Assembly (NCBI RefSeq): GCF_001429605.1
Contig: NZ_LMSS01000002.1
Span: 352,618 to 416,617 of the forward strand
DNA: 64,000 bases
Direction of reading: 5' to 3'
Source: Phycicoccus sp. Soil802
GTDB lineage: Bacteria; Actinomycetota; Actinomycetes; Actinomycetales; Dermatophilaceae
Shown here: positions 23,809 to 33,895 of the stretch, piece by piece
How the letters are laid out: each line of letters begins with the position of its first letter
Position numbering within the stretch: position 1 is the stretch's first letter
The notes under the pieces: generated by a model
The model's input: the letters and a program-made list of their open reading frames with translations, nothing else
The model's database searches: none
What the model was told of the DNA's origin: nothing
Made by a program: the position numbers and the translations under genes

Positions 23809-24105
23809 ATGAACATTCTGACGATCGTCACCGCGAACGTGGATCAGGGCCAGGCTCAGGAGCTCATCGCGGCGTACGAGATGTTGCTGGCTGGCGGCCT
23901 CCCCGACGGGCTGCTCGAAACGCAGTTGCTTAGCGATGGCCAGGGACACTGGGCGATTCATTCGTTGTGGCGGGATCGCGCCGCCCTAGATGCCATGAGG
24001 GCTGCCTCCGAACCGCCTGCGGCTCCCGCCCTGTTCCGGCGATTCTCGGCCGAGCCGGCCCTGACGATCATGCCGGTTCTCGTGGACAGCCGGGGGCCAT
24101 GCTGA
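23809..24105 (+). CDS. Small ABM-like (antibiotic biosynthesis monooxygenase) dimeric alpha-beta barrel protein
   Basis: This 98-residue protein has the ferredoxin-like alternation of an ABM domain: ILTIVTANVDQGQAQELIAA, then QLLSDGQGHWAIHSLWRDRA and a final TIMPVL strand. Members act as cofactor-free monooxygenases or as sensors, commonly as dimers. No catalytic residue set can be assigned. It is monocistronic, without a strong Shine-Dalgarno. Confidence 0.65.
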   Translation: MNILTIVTANVDQGQAQELIAAYEMLLAGGLPDGLLETQLLSDGQGHWAIHSLWRDRAALDAMRAASEPPAAPALFRRFSAEPALTIMPVLVDSRGPC

Positions 24106-24521
24106 GCACCGCACTCATCTGCCGCACATGGTGGCTCGCCTTCGCCAGGGAGCCCGACTTTGGTTCTGTGACGAGACGACCGCGCCAGATCCCGTGAGGG
24201 GCCGACACGGTCGTCTCGGGCCGATGGGAAGCGGGCCCAGGTGTGGGCTCCGGTGCACCCGCGAGCCATGTCGGCCTGAGGGCCAACGTACCCCAGGTTG
24301 TCCGGAATGGGCCGATGGCCTTGACCGGGTCGTCTGGTCATCGGCGGTGAGGTAGGGGCAGCGAACCGCAGCGAGGCGAGCGCGCCCATCCGTTTCGCCG
24401 CCCCGTGGTGCCTGATGCTCGCGTGACCTGTTCGTCGCCGACGGCAACGCCCGTCCTCCGCTTCGCCGGAACCAGGCACGGTTCCCGGGTGGATGGCGGG
24501 TCGTGTGGCCTGGGCGGGCTG
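24106..24521. other. Intergenic stretch between convergent genes, no gene seen
   Basis: About 415 bp between the ABM-like gene and the convergent sortase gene. I see no convincing frame, repeat or recognised remnant; it is long for a gap between convergent genes and may be decayed coding sequence. Confidence 0.4.
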
Positions 24522-25229
24522 CTATCTGATGAGGTGGGCAAACGCGACGATGTTGTCGACGTAGTGTCCGGTGGATTGGTCGAAGGCTCCACCGCAGGTG
24601 ATGAGGCGGAGTTCGGCGCGACCGTTGGTGTCGCCGTACACGGTGGCGGTGGGGAAGGCGTTCTTGGGGTACCGGGCGACGCGGTCGATGACGAAGCGGG
24701 CTGTGGAGCCGTCCTTGCGGACCACGGACACTTGCGCGCCCTTCTTCAGTGACCCCAGGCGGTAGAAGACCGCGGGCCCGGACTTGCTGTCGACATGGGC
24801 GCCGATGACCGCCGGTCCGAACTCCCCGGGTGTGGGGCCGTTGGCGTACCAGCCTGCCTTCTGGAAGTCCTGGGGTGCTTCGAGCTTGCCGTTCTTGTCC
24901 AGCTTGAGGTCGACGATGCCCTTCGTATTCACGCCGATGGACGGGATAGCCAGTGAAATCGGCGAGCTTGGCGGCATGATCGGCCCGAATTCCGAGGTGC
25001 TCGCAGGCGTGGACGTGGTCGCGCTGGATGACGGCGACAGCGTCGTGCCCGGCGACGAGGATGCCGATGCAGCGGACGACGGAGCGGACTGGGCGGCAGG
25101 GGGCTGCGGCGGCGATTGGGTTCCCGAATAGGCCTTGCCGACCAGGGCGCCACCCACCAGGAGAAGCACGACGGTGACCGCCGCGGCAATGCTGCCGCGG
25201 CGGTCACCGAACTTCGTGGGGTGGGACAT
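24522..25229 (-). CDS. Class E/F-type sortase
   Basis: This 235-residue membrane-anchored transpeptidase has one N-terminal TM helix (about 14-33), a long Ser/Pro/Ala-rich linker (35-90) and a C-terminal sortase barrel. Catalytic His145 is in VIGAHVDSKSG and Cys212 in LRLITCGGAFD, the TLITC-type motif. The third residue, usually Arg, is not obvious; the only late Arg is the final residue. Its ATG shares one base with the stop of the CHRD-protein gene (TGATG), so it is coupled to that likely substrate. It should attach proteins to peptidoglycan or another surface amine. Confidence 0.88.
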   Translation of the reverse strand: MSHPTKFGDRRGSIAAAVTVVLLLVGGALVGKAYSGTQSPPQPPAAQSAPSSAASASSSPGTTLSPSSSATTSTPASTSEFGPIMPPSSPISLAIPSIGVNTKGIVDLKLDKNGKLEAPQDFQKAGWYANGPTPGEFGPAVIGAHVDSKSGPAVFYRLGSLKKGAQVSVVRKDGSTARFVIDRVARYPKNAFPTATVYGDTNGRAELRLITCGGAFDQSTGHYVDNIVAFAHLIR

Positions 25230-25993
25230 CAGACGCGGTTACGAGCCTTGCGAGCCGTGAAGGCGCCCGAACCCACAGCGGCGATGAGCAAGCCGCCACC
25301 GAGCAGGAGCATGCCTTCGTTGTTCGGGGTGGACGTGCCACCGGCGCCGGTGTCCATGCCGCCGGCCGGGGCCGCGTTCAGGACGCCACAGATGGCCGGG
25401 TCGGTTGCTTCGGTGGGCAGGCTCGGGTCGAGGTCGCTCTTGGTCTCGCCGTCGTACTTGCCGTTGTCGTTGTGGTCGACACCGTGGACGACGACGACTG
25501 CCTTGCCCTCGGTGATGGCCTGGGCCACGTCGGAGGAGACGTTGATGCTGCCGCGCTCGTAGCTGATCTTGCCACCGGGGGCGGTGTCGAAGCGGTCCAC
25601 GGCCAGGCCGCTCTTGGGCGAGGTGTCGCCGGTCTTGGTCAGCGAGACCACGATGGGGCCGTAGGCGGGGCCACCGTCGGTGGTGTTGATGGTGCCGTCG
25701 CCCTTGGCGTCGTCGCCGGCGACGGGGCACTCGTGGCGGGCGTCGGCCCCGAAGTGGATGTGCGCCGCGTGCGGACTGCCGGCCAGCAGGCCGGACGCGG
25801 CCATGGTCACGTCGATGCGGGTGCCGCTGACGGTCACCATCGCGGTGCCGTTGGCCTTGACGCCGTTGAGTGCGACCGGGCGTAGTGTTGCCGTCGTGTT
25901 CCCATCGGCAGCCTGTGCGATGCCGGCACCGAGGAAGGGGAGAAGGGCCGCCGAGCCGAGGGCGACGGTGGCGATCTTGGTGGTGGTGCGCAT
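25229..25993 (-). CDS. Secreted CHRD-domain protein with C-terminal membrane anchor
   Basis: A 254-residue exported protein with a signal peptide ending GAGIAQAADG, then a CHRD domain. CHRD features are GTRIDVTMAASGLLAGSPHA, the AAHIHFG metal-like His motif, and a late strand KAVVVVHGVDHNDNGKYDGE with a Ca-loop-like Asp/Asn run. The C-terminus has a hydrophobic helix and a basic tail (TARKARNRV), a cell-wall sorting architecture, but no LPxTG; the nearest candidate is GTSTPNNEG. Direct coupling to a sortase suggests it is the substrate through a non-canonical motif. Confidence 0.85.
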   Translation of the reverse strand: MRTTTKIATVALGSAALLPFLGAGIAQAADGNTTATLRPVALNGVKANGTAMVTVSGTRIDVTMAASGLLAGSPHAAHIHFGADARHECPVAGDDAKGDGTINTTDGGPAYGPIVVSLTKTGDTSPKSGLAVDRFDTAPGGKISYERGSINVSSDVAQAITEGKAVVVVHGVDHNDNGKYDGETKSDLDPSLPTEATDPAICGVLNAAPAGGMDTGAGGTSTPNNEGMLLLGGGLLIAAVGSGAFTARKARNRV

Positions 25994-26097
25994 ACGGGTG
26001 CTCCTTGGTCCTGTGGCCGTGTTTGGCCGTCGATCCTGAACAACGCTTGTGCAGGTACTTCGGTGTGGTCCGTGCGGCAGATGGGTCCTGGGCCGGA

Positions 26098-26571
26098 CTA
26101 GTTCGCGGCAGGCGCATCCCCGGTCGGCACGTGGCTACCCCGTTGGCGAGGTATGAGGGCCACGGCGGTCAGTGCCGCGGCTGCTGCCACGCCTTCGAAC
26201 ACCGCGCTCAAAGCCTTCTCGAAGAACCACACGGGCTCGTACATGGCTGGAAGTGGGCCCAGGGCGGGGACGTTGACGTAGCGGTAGAGGACGACGGCCA
26301 CGGCGGCACTGAAGCCGACCGCGAAGGCGGCGAGCAGGGCGGAGCGGCTACCTCGCCAGAGCACCCATGCCGCCACCACCAGGGCAACCCCGGCTTCGAT
26401 GCGGAACAGGTTTCCCGCGCCGATGCCGCTCGGCGCGGATTGTTGGTAGCCGCCGGCGAGCCGGAGGTGAACGACGGCATCGACGGCGAGGGACACGGCG
26501 AGAAGAACACGCAGTACGAGTGAGAAAGTGTGCCCCGCGGCGCGCGGGGCAGCGATCGCGGCGGTGGTCAC
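26098..26571 (-). CDS. Four-TM membrane protein coupled to a cupredoxin lipoprotein
   Basis: This 157-residue protein has four predicted helices (VLRVLLAVSLAVDAVVHLRL; AGVALVVAAWVLW; ALLAAFAVGFSAAVAVVLY; EGVAAAAALTAVALI). A His after the first helix and aromatic residues near PVWFFEKAL are noted. The GTG start overlaps the stop of the cupredoxin gene as GTGA (26,568-26,571). That coupling suggests a membrane partner for the copper protein, for example a DoxX-like or electron-transfer component, but no family is certain. Confidence 0.7.
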   Translation of the reverse strand: MTTAAIAAPRAAGHTFSLVLRVLLAVSLAVDAVVHLRLAGGYQQSAPSGIGAGNLFRIEAGVALVVAAWVLWRGSRSALLAAFAVGFSAAVAVVLYRYVNVPALGPLPAMYEPVWFFEKALSAVFEGVAAAAALTAVALIPRQRGSHVPTGDAPAAN

Positions 26572-26993
26572 TTGACGACCAGCGTGCTGGTCATGTTGGC
26601 GTGGAAGGTGCAGACGAACGGGTAGCTGCCGGGCTTACTCGGCGCGGTCAACGTCGCCGTCCCGTTGGGGTCCACCTTGACGTCGAATCCGCCCGCCTTG
26701 GACGTGACGGTGTGCGCCTGTGCGTCACCGTTCTTGATCGTGATGGTGGCGCCGGGCGCCACCGACGTAGGCACCTTGTACGCGAAGTCCGTGATCGAAA
26801 TGACGGCCTCGCCCGCGTCCGTGGTGGTCGAGGCCGTCGGCTCCGCAGGGCTGGTGGTGGTGCTCGACTCCGAGGGCATCGGCATCGACGACATGGGCGA
26901 GGTCGACGACGAGCCGGAGTCCGATGAGCCACAGGCCGACAGGCCGAGCGTCAGCGCGGGAATGAATACGAGGAGCGTGATCTTGCGGTTCAT
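26568..26993 (-). CDS. Plastocyanin/azurin-like cupredoxin lipoprotein
   Basis: This 141-residue exported copper protein has lipobox LSAC (Cys21), then a Ser/Thr/Pro linker to about residue 60. The cupredoxin domain follows, with type-1 copper ligands H94 (AQAHTVTS), C128 (FVCTF), H131 and M134 (FHANM). It would carry electrons or sequester copper outside the membrane. It is the first gene of a two-gene unit with the TM protein and lies beside two CHRD genes and a sortase, so it belongs to the island's surface set. Confidence 0.9.
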   Translation of the reverse strand: MNRKITLLVFIPALTLGLSACGSSDSGSSSTSPMSSMPMPSESSTTTSPAEPTASTTTDAGEAVISITDFAYKVPTSVAPGATITIKNGDAQAHTVTSKAGGFDVKVDPNGTATLTAPSKPGSYPFVCTFHANMTSTLVVK

Positions 26994-27264
26994 GTGTTGC
27001 CTCCCGAGTCAGGCAGCCGAGACGACGACCGCACCAGGGAGTTCGCTACAAGGTCCAAACCGGCTTGGTGTGGCTGAGCCCATTGACCGCGCCCGGGCTG
27101 GACGCGACGTTCATCGAGCGCGTTGCCGGAGCCGACGCAAGGCTCATGGGCAGGTTCCCGCAAGGCTGAATGAGGGCCAATCCGTTGGGGCTCAGGGATC
27201 GAATGACAGGTCGGGTGTAGTGCGCCCGCACTGAGGGGCACCTGCGATCAAAGAGGATCCAAAA

Positions 27265-27915
27265 ATGAAGAGAAAAGTTACGGTGCTGCTCGCTGCACCC
27301 GTGGTTCTGCTGGTGTCTGCCGGTGCCGCCGTCGCTGTCAGTGCGGGAAGCTTCGACGCGACCCTGAGGCCCCTGCCCCACAGTGAGTCCGCGGATGGCG
27401 GATCCGATGTCCACGGTCAGGCCTCGCTGCGCCTGACTGGGCGGACGCTCGATATCAATCTGACGGCTTCTGGGCTCACCCCGGGTGAGCCGCACGCCAT
27501 GCACATCCACGGGGTGGTTCAGTCCAACAACGAGTGCCCCGACATCAGCGCGGACGTCAACACCGGTGACCCGATCGACCCTTCAACGTTCATCGCGGGA
27601 CAGCCTGACGGCCTGATCTCGCTCGCTGAAGGCGGCCCGTCATACGGCCCGATCGACGTGTCGATGACCATCACAGGCGACACGAGTCCCTCGAGCGGTC
27701 TGAGCCTCGAGCGGTTCGTCAAAGCCGACTCTGCCGGCAACCTCGCCTACCACCGGTCGGTTGTCGTCCCCAAGGAGGTGGCCAAGAACCTGGCGAACCT
27801 GCACATCGTTCTCCACGGCGCGGACCTGCCGTCCGATCCTGACCACTCCTCCCTCAGCAGCCTGTTCGAAGCCACGCTTCCGGTGGCCTGCGGAGAAATA
27901 GCTCAACAGCGCTGA
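27265..27915 (+). CDS. Secreted CHRD-domain protein, second copy
   Basis: This 216-residue exported protein has the signal peptide MKRKVTVLLAAPVVLLVSAG and a short Ala-rich end. The CHRD domain includes RTLDINLTASGLTPGEPHAM with the MHIHG His motif and a shared SYGPIDVSMTITGDTSPSSG block that closely parallels GPIVVSLTKTGDTSPKSG in the copy at 25,229. Unlike that copy it has no C-terminal TM anchor, so it should be released or held by other means. AAAGAGGA precedes the ATG. The two copies look like an old duplication. Confidence 0.85.
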   Translation: MKRKVTVLLAAPVVLLVSAGAAVAVSAGSFDATLRPLPHSESADGGSDVHGQASLRLTGRTLDINLTASGLTPGEPHAMHIHGVVQSNNECPDISADVNTGDPIDPSTFIAGQPDGLISLAEGGPSYGPIDVSMTITGDTSPSSGLSLERFVKADSAGNLAYHRSVVVPKEVAKNLANLHIVLHGADLPSDPDHSSLSSLFEATLPVACGEIAQQR

Positions 27916-27942
27916 CAAGACCGCACCGATCGAGCCGGTGAC

Positions 27943-27967
27943 TCATGCTCCGCAGGGAGGAGCATGA
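27943..27967 (+). terminator. Small hairpin downstream of the CHRD gene
   Basis: TCATGCTCC (27,943-27,951) and GGAGCATGA (27,959-27,967) pair perfectly around a 7-nt loop, 28 bp after the stop and just before a much stronger hairpin. Confidence 0.45.
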
Positions 27968-27977
27968 ACCATCGCAC

Positions 27978-28008
27978 CAGCCCCTGACGACCCGGTCGTC
28001 AGGGGCTG
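27978..28008. terminator. Strong bidirectional terminator between convergent genes
   Basis: CAGCCCCTGACGAC (27,978-27,991) pairs perfectly with GTCGTCAGGGGCTG (27,995-28,008) around a 3-nt loop. It sits between the stop codons of the CHRD gene (+) and the BNR-repeat gene (-). No T tract on either side. Confidence 0.8.
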
Positions 28009-28024
28009 CGTCGAGCAGGGGTGC

Positions 28025-29881
28025 TTAGCTGTCGTCGCTGAAGGTGCCTCCGTAGATGCTGGAGTTGCCGAAGGTGGGTGCGCACTGGTTGTTGGGTCCG
28101 GGCCGAAGGGCGGTGGAATGGCTGGCCGGGAGCTCGGCCGCCTGTTCCTGGTCCTCCTTCTCATCGCCAACCGTGGGCGCCGCGGCGCCGCCAGTGACGT
28201 CTTCGAAGAACGCTTGACGGTAGGAGTTGATCGCCGCGCAGACGGTGCTGTCACGCATGTCGTTCCACACCCCGGCGCCGTAGTCGCGGGTCGCGACGGC
28301 GTAGTTGTAGTCGCCGAGGAACTCGGACGTGAGCCCGTTGGCACTGGACGCGCGCCCGTCACCGAGGGCGCCGCGGTGGACGGTGGTCCACACCGTGACG
28401 GCGCCAGTTGTCCGGCTTACCTCCGCGTGCTTGACCACGCCTTGCATGCGGCGCGGGGAGGTGGTGTCGCTGCGCCACGGGTCAAGCCAGGCGTTGTAGA
28501 CCAACCAGGCGTCCGAGCCATCGGGGGACACCGCGACGGCGGGGAAGTTGGCCCGGTCACCGGCGTCGCTGACGGCTTGGGCGGCGGTGTACGAGGCGCC
28601 GCGGTTGACGGAGGTGCTGACGTACGCCTTCTCCTGGTCGGTGCCGGCCCGGTTGTCCGCCCAGGTCAGGATGATCTGGTTGGTGGCATCGGTTCCGGTG
28701 GGGGCCCCGTTGGCGATGTCGGCGCTGGGGAAGTTGCTGGTCCGCGCACCGGCGATGCCGTCAATCGTGAACCTGCCTTGGACGGGGTCGAACTGGCCGA
28801 TACTGGCGACGGTCTGTACGACCCGGGGCCGCTCGAAGGTGGCGCCGCCGTTGAAGGAGCGGGCTTGGTAGAACACGTCACGCCTGGACTGGATGTCGGT
28901 GCCGGCCCACAGGACGTACACGACACCCGTGCTGTCGATGCGGATGGCGCACCCTTGGCGTCCCCCGGTCTGGTTGTTGTTCGTGGCAGCGGACAGTTGC
29001 CGAGTGCGCCACGTTCCACCACCGTCGGTGGACCGGGCGAGGGTTACTGGTTCTGAACCGGCGGTGCCGCGGAATCCGACGTTGCAGACGTACACGTTGC
29101 CGAAGTAGGCGCTCGTGGCCGCGTTGTCGGCCCAGATCTGCTCCTTGTCGCTGAACAGGGCGCTGTTCTGCCGGGTCACGATGACGGGATCCATCCAAGC
29201 GGAGTTCTGTCCGGCTATCGCTCCGGCGATGTTGTCGGTGCGGGACACGGCGATGGCGGCAGCTCCGGCGAACGGCGCCCGGCCCGGGAACGGCGTGGCG
29301 ATGTTGGCGTAGTACAGCCGCTGACCGTTGGCCCAGGAGAACGAACCATTCGCGGACGGACGCGGGCCGAACACCAGCTCGGGGTCACCGTTGGAGACCA
29401 TCCCGTGCTCGTAGTACCCGGGCAGGGTGCCGATAGGGCCGCTGGGGTCGGGGACACAGCCAGTGTCACCCGCCGGTGGGACCCCGGGGGCGGGGTCCGG
29501 GGCACCGACACAGCTGGGCGTGACCCGGGCGGAGTACCCGGTGTACGTAGGTTGGGTCCAGGTGCGCCCCGCATCGGTGGAGAACTGCACCCCCGACACC
29601 CCGACACCTGGCGTGAACGGGCAGGTGCGGTCGTCGCCGGCGTTGCACGCTTCCAGGTCGATGTTGTCGTTGGCTCCCGCAGCTAGGACCGAAGGGGCGA
29701 CCGGGTTGACCGCCAGTCCCGGCTCGTTTTGCTTGTTCTGCGAGAACAGGTTGTCGTTGCTTCCGACGGTGACCTCGGTGGATCCACCGGGCGTGATCGG
29801 GACTGCGTACGCCAGCCCCGGGGTGAGAACTACTGCTGTGGCGGCGGCTGCGCCCAAGGCAGCCATTTTGGTGATGCGCAT
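28025..29881 (-). CDS. Secreted BNR/Asp-box beta-propeller protein (sialidase-like fold)
   Basis: A 618-residue exported protein with a signal peptide ([20 protein letters not shown] ending GLAYAVP). Asp boxes, the turn motif of sialidase-like propellers, recur: [35 protein letters not shown] and [11 protein letters not shown]. The usual catalytic Arg triad is not evident, so it may be a binding rather than glycosidase protein. GAGGAG precedes the ATG at 29,881; a long upstream in-frame extension is low complexity and rejected. It ends beside the CHRD/cupredoxin group and probably adds to the same surface layer. Confidence 0.8.
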   Translation of the reverse strand: MRITKMAALGAAAATAVVLTPGLAYAVPITPGGSTEVTVGSNDNLFSQNKQNEPGLAVNPVAPSVLAAGANDNIDLEACNAGDDRTCPFTPGVGVSGVQFSTDAGRTWTQPTYTGYSARVTPSCVGAPDPAPGVPPAGDTGCVPDPSGPIGTLPGYYEHGMVSNGDPELVFGPRPSANGSFSWANGQRLYYANIATPFPGRAPFAGAAAIAVSRTDNIAGAIAGQNSAWMDPVIVTRQNSALFSDKEQIWADNAATSAYFGNVYVCNVGFRGTAGSEPVTLARSTDGGGTWRTRQLSAATNNNQTGGRQGCAIRIDSTGVVYVLWAGTDIQSRRDVFYQARSFNGGATFERPRVVQTVASIGQFDPVQGRFTIDGIAGARTSNFPSADIANGAPTGTDATNQIILTWADNRAGTDQEKAYVSTSVNRGASYTAAQAVSDAGDRANFPAVAVSPDGSDAWLVYNAWLDPWRSDTTSPRRMQGVVKHAEVSRTTGAVTVWTTVHRGALGDGRASSANGLTSEFLGDYNYAVATRDYGAGVWNDMRDSTVCAAINSYRQAFFEDVTGGAAAPTVGDEKEDQEQAAELPASHSTALRPGPNNQCAPTFGNSSIYGGTFSDDS

Positions 29882-30220
29882 GGCACTCCTCGGGTTGGGA
29901 TGGGGCCTGCGCGGCGCGCCTCGTCCATGTCGCCTGAACGCTGTTGAGGCGGGGGCTCGGTGGTCGCGCTTTGGGCGTCGAGCGCCCTTCCGCGCTGTCG
30001 TCCCCGGTAACACTGCTCGCGCATCCGCGTCCCGGCCTGAGTGACCCCTGAGATCCTCTACGTCGTCACCGAGCGAACCCCCTCCTCGGGCGGGCTCTAC
30101 ACCTGCGGCAAGCTCCTGTCCGGGGGAACCCGAGCGCGCATGGGACGCGCCGGGCAGTCTCAGGCGAGACGCATCCGGTGGTGCGCCATCCGGACCGTGC
30201 GGCTGCGCGACACTGTCCGC
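29882..30220. other. Divergent promoter region, no gene seen
   Basis: About 340 bp between the BNR-repeat gene (minus) and the DUF389 gene (plus). I see no further gene, and no strong dyad; frames are basic and shadow-like. Confidence 0.45.
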
Positions 30221-31198
30221 ATGCTGCACCTGCGCATCTCCTCACCGGCCGCCCAGACCGATCGCGTGCTGGCCCTGCTGGAATCTGACACCAGCGTCAG
30301 CGCCCTGTCAGTGGTTCGCCGTGCGTCCCTGCGTCCCCCCGGCGACCTGGTCCTGGCGGACGTGGCCCGTGAGGGCGCGAACGTGGTCATCGACGGGCTG
30401 CGCGACCTGGGCGTCCACCAGGGCGGGTCGCTGCACGTCGAGCACGTGACCACTTGGCTGTCGAAGGATGGTTACGAAGCCGAGCGGCGTACACCGGGCA
30501 GCAGCGCCGACTCCGTGGTCTGGGCCGACGTGACCCAGCGCGCGTACGAGGACTCCGAGCTGAACTGGACCTACGGCAGCTTCATGACGTTGGCGACGCT
30601 CATCGCGACCATCGCCATCGTCCTGGACTCCCAGATCCTGGTGATCGGGGCCATGGTCCTCGGTCCGGAGTTCGGGGCTGTCGCGGCACTCGGGGTGGCC
30701 CTCGTCCGCCGCAGGACCACGTTGTTGCGCCGCGCCACGGTCACCCTCGTCGCTGGGTTCGCGGCTGCCATCGCCTTGACCACCCTGTTTGCGCTGGCCG
30801 CCAAGGCGCTGGGCTGGATCACGCTCGGCGACGTCACTGGGCCTCGTCCCGGCACCGACTTCATCTACTTCCCCGACAAGTGGTCGTTCATCGTGGCCGT
30901 CATCGCCGGAGCCGCGGGGGTCCTGTCGGTGACCTCCGCCCGCACCGGTGGGCTGTCCGGGGTGTTCATCTCCGTGACCACCGTCCCCGCTGCGGGGAAC
31001 ATTGCCCTCGGACTGGCGTTCGGGGTCGGTCACGAGGTGTGGGGCAGCACCCTGCAGCTGGCGCTGAATCTGTCCGGTATGGCCCTCGCGGGGTGGGCGA
31101 CCCTTGCAGTGCAGCAGGCGGTGTGGGCACGGATGTCAGCCAAGCGGGTGCGGATGCTCGGCCGGCTGCGACACCGCGGGTCCAAGCAGCCGGGGTAG
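30221..31198 (+). CDS. DUF389 family membrane protein
   Basis: This 325-residue protein starts with a cytoplasmic alpha/beta region (about 1-115) beginning [20 protein letters not shown]. The membrane domain follows with helices [37 protein letters not shown], a [20 protein letters not shown] segment and [20 protein letters not shown]. The GPEFG/GAMVLGP block is the DUF389 hallmark. Function is unknown; members often sit beside transporters. An ATG at 30,221 opens the conserved part. It is followed by a tiny convergent gene and an APC transporter. Confidence 0.85.
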   Translation: MLHLRISSPAAQTDRVLALLESDTSVSALSVVRRASLRPPGDLVLADVAREGANVVIDGLRDLGVHQGGSLHVEHVTTWLSKDGYEAERRTPGSSADSVVWADVTQRAYEDSELNWTYGSFMTLATLIATIAIVLDSQILVIGAMVLGPEFGAVAALGVALVRRRTTLLRRATVTLVAGFAAAIALTTLFALAAKALGWITLGDVTGPRPGTDFIYFPDKWSFIVAVIAGAAGVLSVTSARTGGLSGVFISVTTVPAAGNIALGLAFGVGHEVWGSTLQLALNLSGMALAGWATLAVQQAVWARMSAKRVRMLGRLRHRGSKQPG

Positions 31199-31228
31199 TC
31201 GTCGAGGCGAGCTCGGGCCGTACTCCGT

Positions 31229-31399
31229 CTACACGGACAGTGCGATGGTGAGGTACACGGCGAGCAGAGCCACACCGACGCCGAGGGACATCGGCAGCGT
31301 CATCCGGTGGTTCTCCTCCCGGGCCGCAACGGCTCGCCCGATGGCGAGTGTTGCGGCGGCTGCGCTTACGGCAAGGAGCACTCGGACCGCCGTGCTCAT
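31229..31399 (-). CDS. Small two-helix membrane protein (56 aa)
   Basis: This short reading frame was found by translating the minus strand by hand. It has helix 1 ([20 protein letters not shown]), a charged loop (AAREENHR) and helix 2 ([20 protein letters not shown]) ending at a TAG. It starts at the ATG 31,397-31,399 and fills the gap between the convergent DUF389 gene and the upstream region of the APC gene. The pattern of two clean helices split by a charged loop supports a real protein. No family known. Confidence 0.6.
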   Translation of the reverse strand: MSTAVRVLLAVSAAAATLAIGRAVAAREENHRMTLPMSLGVGVALLAVYLTIALSV

Positions 31400-31534
31400 C
31401 GTGCCCTCATGCTTTCCTCATGGCCCGAACGTATCAGCGGCGGTGGGGCCCGGTGCTGGCGTGGTGCCGGTCGGCAGGGTCAAGGGCTCGTCGCCCGTAG
31501 GGTGGCCCGACCTACACTCGCAGCAGAGGACGAC

Positions 31535-33511
31535 ATGAACGCTTCTGACCCGCTGGTCATGCCCGCCCGGGTGCCAAGCCCCGCTACCCGCACGGAGTCC
31601 ACCAGGCCCGGGGCCAAGTGGCTGCTCGAGCACCGGGTCCAGCCGGTCGGTCCTGAGTCGGGTGAGGAGCATGCGAAGCCGCATGCGTGGTGGAAGGTGA
31701 TGACCCTGACCGGGGTCGACTACTTCTCCACCCTGGCGTACCTGCCCGGAATCGCGGCGCTGGCCGCCGGGGCGCTGTCGCCGTTGGCGACCCTGCTCAT
31801 CGTGCTGTTGACCCTGCTGGGAATGCTGCCGATGTACTCGCGTGTCGCCCGGGAGAGCCCGCACGGGCAAGGGTCGGTGGCCATGCTGGAGGACCTGCTG
31901 CCGTTCTGGCGGGGCAAGGTGTTCGTCCTGGTCCTGCTCGGGTTCGTGGCCACGTCGTGGATCATCACCATCACCTTGTCGGCAGCGGACGCGTCCGTGC
32001 ACGTGCTGGAGTCCCCGTTCTTCCCGGACGCGCTGCATGGGCACGCGGTGGCGATCACCGTGTTCCTGCTGCTCGTGCTGTGCGGGGTGTTCCTGCTCGG
32101 GTTCAGCGAGGCCGTCAGCGTGGCCATCCCCCTGGTGGCAGTGTTCTTGGCTCTGAACGCGGTGGTCGTGGTCAAGGGCCTGGTCGAGGTGTTCACCACC
32201 GACGGAGCGCTGTCCGCGTGGACCTCCGCGCTGTCCGACAGCGGCGGCCTGGGCGGCGCAATCGGCCCGGCGGTCATCGCGTTCCCGCTGCTGGTGCTCG
32301 GCCTGTCTGGATTCGAGACCGGGGTGTCGATGATGCCGCTGGTGGCCGCGGACGGGAAGAGCGCCAAGGAGAAGCTGGCTTCCCGGATCCGCAACACCCG
32401 CAAGCTTCTCGCCGGGGCGGCGCTCATCATGTCGGTGTACCTGCTGTCCACCAGCTTCGTCACCACCGTGCTTATCCCCGCGGGGGCATTCGAGTCCGGC
32501 GGGGAGGCCAATGGGCGGGCGTTGGCCTACCTGGCGCATGAGATGTTCGGCGACGGGTTCGGGACCGTCTACGACATCAGCACTATTTTCATCCTGTGGT
32601 TCGCCGGCGCCTCAGCCATGGCCGGTCTGATCAACATCGTGCCCCGCTACCTGCCCGCCTATGGGATGGCGCCCGAGTGGGGGTGTGCGGTGCGCCCAGT
32701 TGTGCTCGTCTACACCGTCATCTGCATCGTCATCACGATCGCGTTCGGTGCCGACGTCAACGCCCAAGCCGGTGCCTACGCCACCGGCATCCTGGCCATG
32801 ATGGTTTCCGGCGCGGTGGCCGTCACCATCTCGGCGTACCGGCACCGGCAGAAGGTGGCCGCGGCCGGGTTCGCGGTCCTGACGCTCATCCTGCTGTACG
32901 CCCTGGTGGAGAACATCCGCGAGAAGCCCGACGGCATCGCCATCTCAGCCCTGTTCATCCTGGGGATTGTCGTGGTCTCCCTCATCTCCCGTATCAGCCG
33001 CACCACGGAGCTGCGGGTCGAGCACATCGAGTTCGACGAACCCGCTCGCCGATTCATCGAGGAGTCGGTGGCGCACGATGGGCTGCTGAACATCATTTCG
33101 AACAAGCGCCAAGCCGGCGACGAGGCCGAGTACGTCGCCAAGGAGGCCGAGCAGCGGTCCATGAACCCGGTCCCCGGACGATCTGATGTGCTGTTCCTCG
33201 AGGTCGACATCGATGACCCGTCCGACTTCGCCGATGTTCTGCGCGTGCACGGCGTCGATGTGGCCGGGTACCGCATCCTGCGGGTGGCCAGCCCGGCGGC
33301 ACCGAACGCCATCGCCGCCGTCCTGCTCGCGCTGCGGGACGCGACCGGCCTGCACCCGCACTGCCACTTCGAGTGGTCCGAAGGCTCACCAGTCGCCCAT
33401 CTCGTGCGGTACCTACTCCTCGGGCGCGGCGACACCCCACCCGTCGTCCGGGAGATCATCCGCAAGGTCGAGCCGGACCCGACACGACGTCCGGGCATCC
33501 ACGTCAGCTGA
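31535..33511 (+). CDS. APC-superfamily amino-acid permease with C-terminal cytoplasmic domain
   Basis: A 658-residue transporter. About 12 helices occupy residues 50-480, beginning with the unwound TM1 region ([20 protein letters not shown]) typical of APC folds and including [20 protein letters not shown] and [20 protein letters not shown]. The final 150 residues form a soluble domain ([20 protein letters not shown] through [12 protein letters not shown]). Related fused proteins are poorly characterised and probably move amino acids or polyamines. It is the last gene before the right attachment site. Confidence 0.85.
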   Translation: MNASDPLVMPARVPSPATRTESTRPGAKWLLEHRVQPVGPESGEEHAKPHAWWKVMTLTGVDYFSTLAYLPGIAALAAGALSPLATLLIVLLTLLGMLPMYSRVARESPHGQGSVAMLEDLLPFWRGKVFVLVLLGFVATSWIITITLSAADASVHVLESPFFPDALHGHAVAITVFLLLVLCGVFLLGFSEAVSVAIPLVAVFLALNAVVVVKGLVEVFTTDGALSAWTSALSDSGGLGGAIGPAVIAFPLLVLGLSGFETGVSMMPLVAADGKSAKEKLASRIRNTRKLLAGAALIMSVYLLSTSFVTTVLIPAGAFESGGEANGRALAYLAHEMFGDGFGTVYDISTIFILWFAGASAMAGLINIVPRYLPAYGMAPEWGCAVRPVVLVYTVICIVITIAFGADVNAQAGAYATGILAMMVSGAVAVTISAYRHRQKVAAAGFAVLTLILLYALVENIREKPDGIAISALFILGIVVVSLISRISRTTELRVEHIEFDEPARRFIEESVAHDGLLNIISNKRQAGDEAEYVAKEAEQRSMNPVPGRSDVLFLEVDIDDPSDFADVLRVHGVDVAGYRILRVASPAAPNAIAAVLLALRDATGLHPHCHFEWSEGSPVAHLVRYLLLGRGDTPPVVREIIRKVEPDPTRRPGIHVS

Positions 33512-33895
33512 GGAGTGACTGGTTCCCCTGGTGTCGAACCCTTCATCCGACGCCGTACAGACAATGTTCGTTTCCGCGCCTAATCTGTAAAAATGCGCGC
33601 CAAGGGGACCGCGCCCTCGTTTCCCGAGGTGGGCGCCAGGGTCAAGGGCTGTGACTCTTGGCGAGCACGGGCTAACCGCAACTCCCGGTGCCGGTCGGCC
33701 CTGACGCCCCGGCCCCCGCCCGAGGGGCTCAAGAATGGGCCCAAGAAGCCCTGCCGCGCAGCAAGTGGGTAACGATTCGACAACACCCGCTTGGCGACGA
33801 CTCCAGCCGTCTGCAGTGTCCTGACCTGCGACGATGCGCCTCGAGGGCGCTGACTAGGTCGCGCAGAGTCGTCACGAGTCGCCGTCCGCGAATTG
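33512..33895. other. Right end of the island, no gene seen
   Basis: About 385 bp from the permease stop to attR. Frames on both strands are basic and do not resemble proteins. It probably holds the recombinase arm sites for the right end, which I cannot identify by eye. Confidence 0.45.

Noticed and set aside
24106-24521. A possible decayed gene between the ABM-like and sortase genes
   Set aside because: Frames on both strands lack any recognisable domain and have shadow-like composition, so I list it only as an intergenic stretch.
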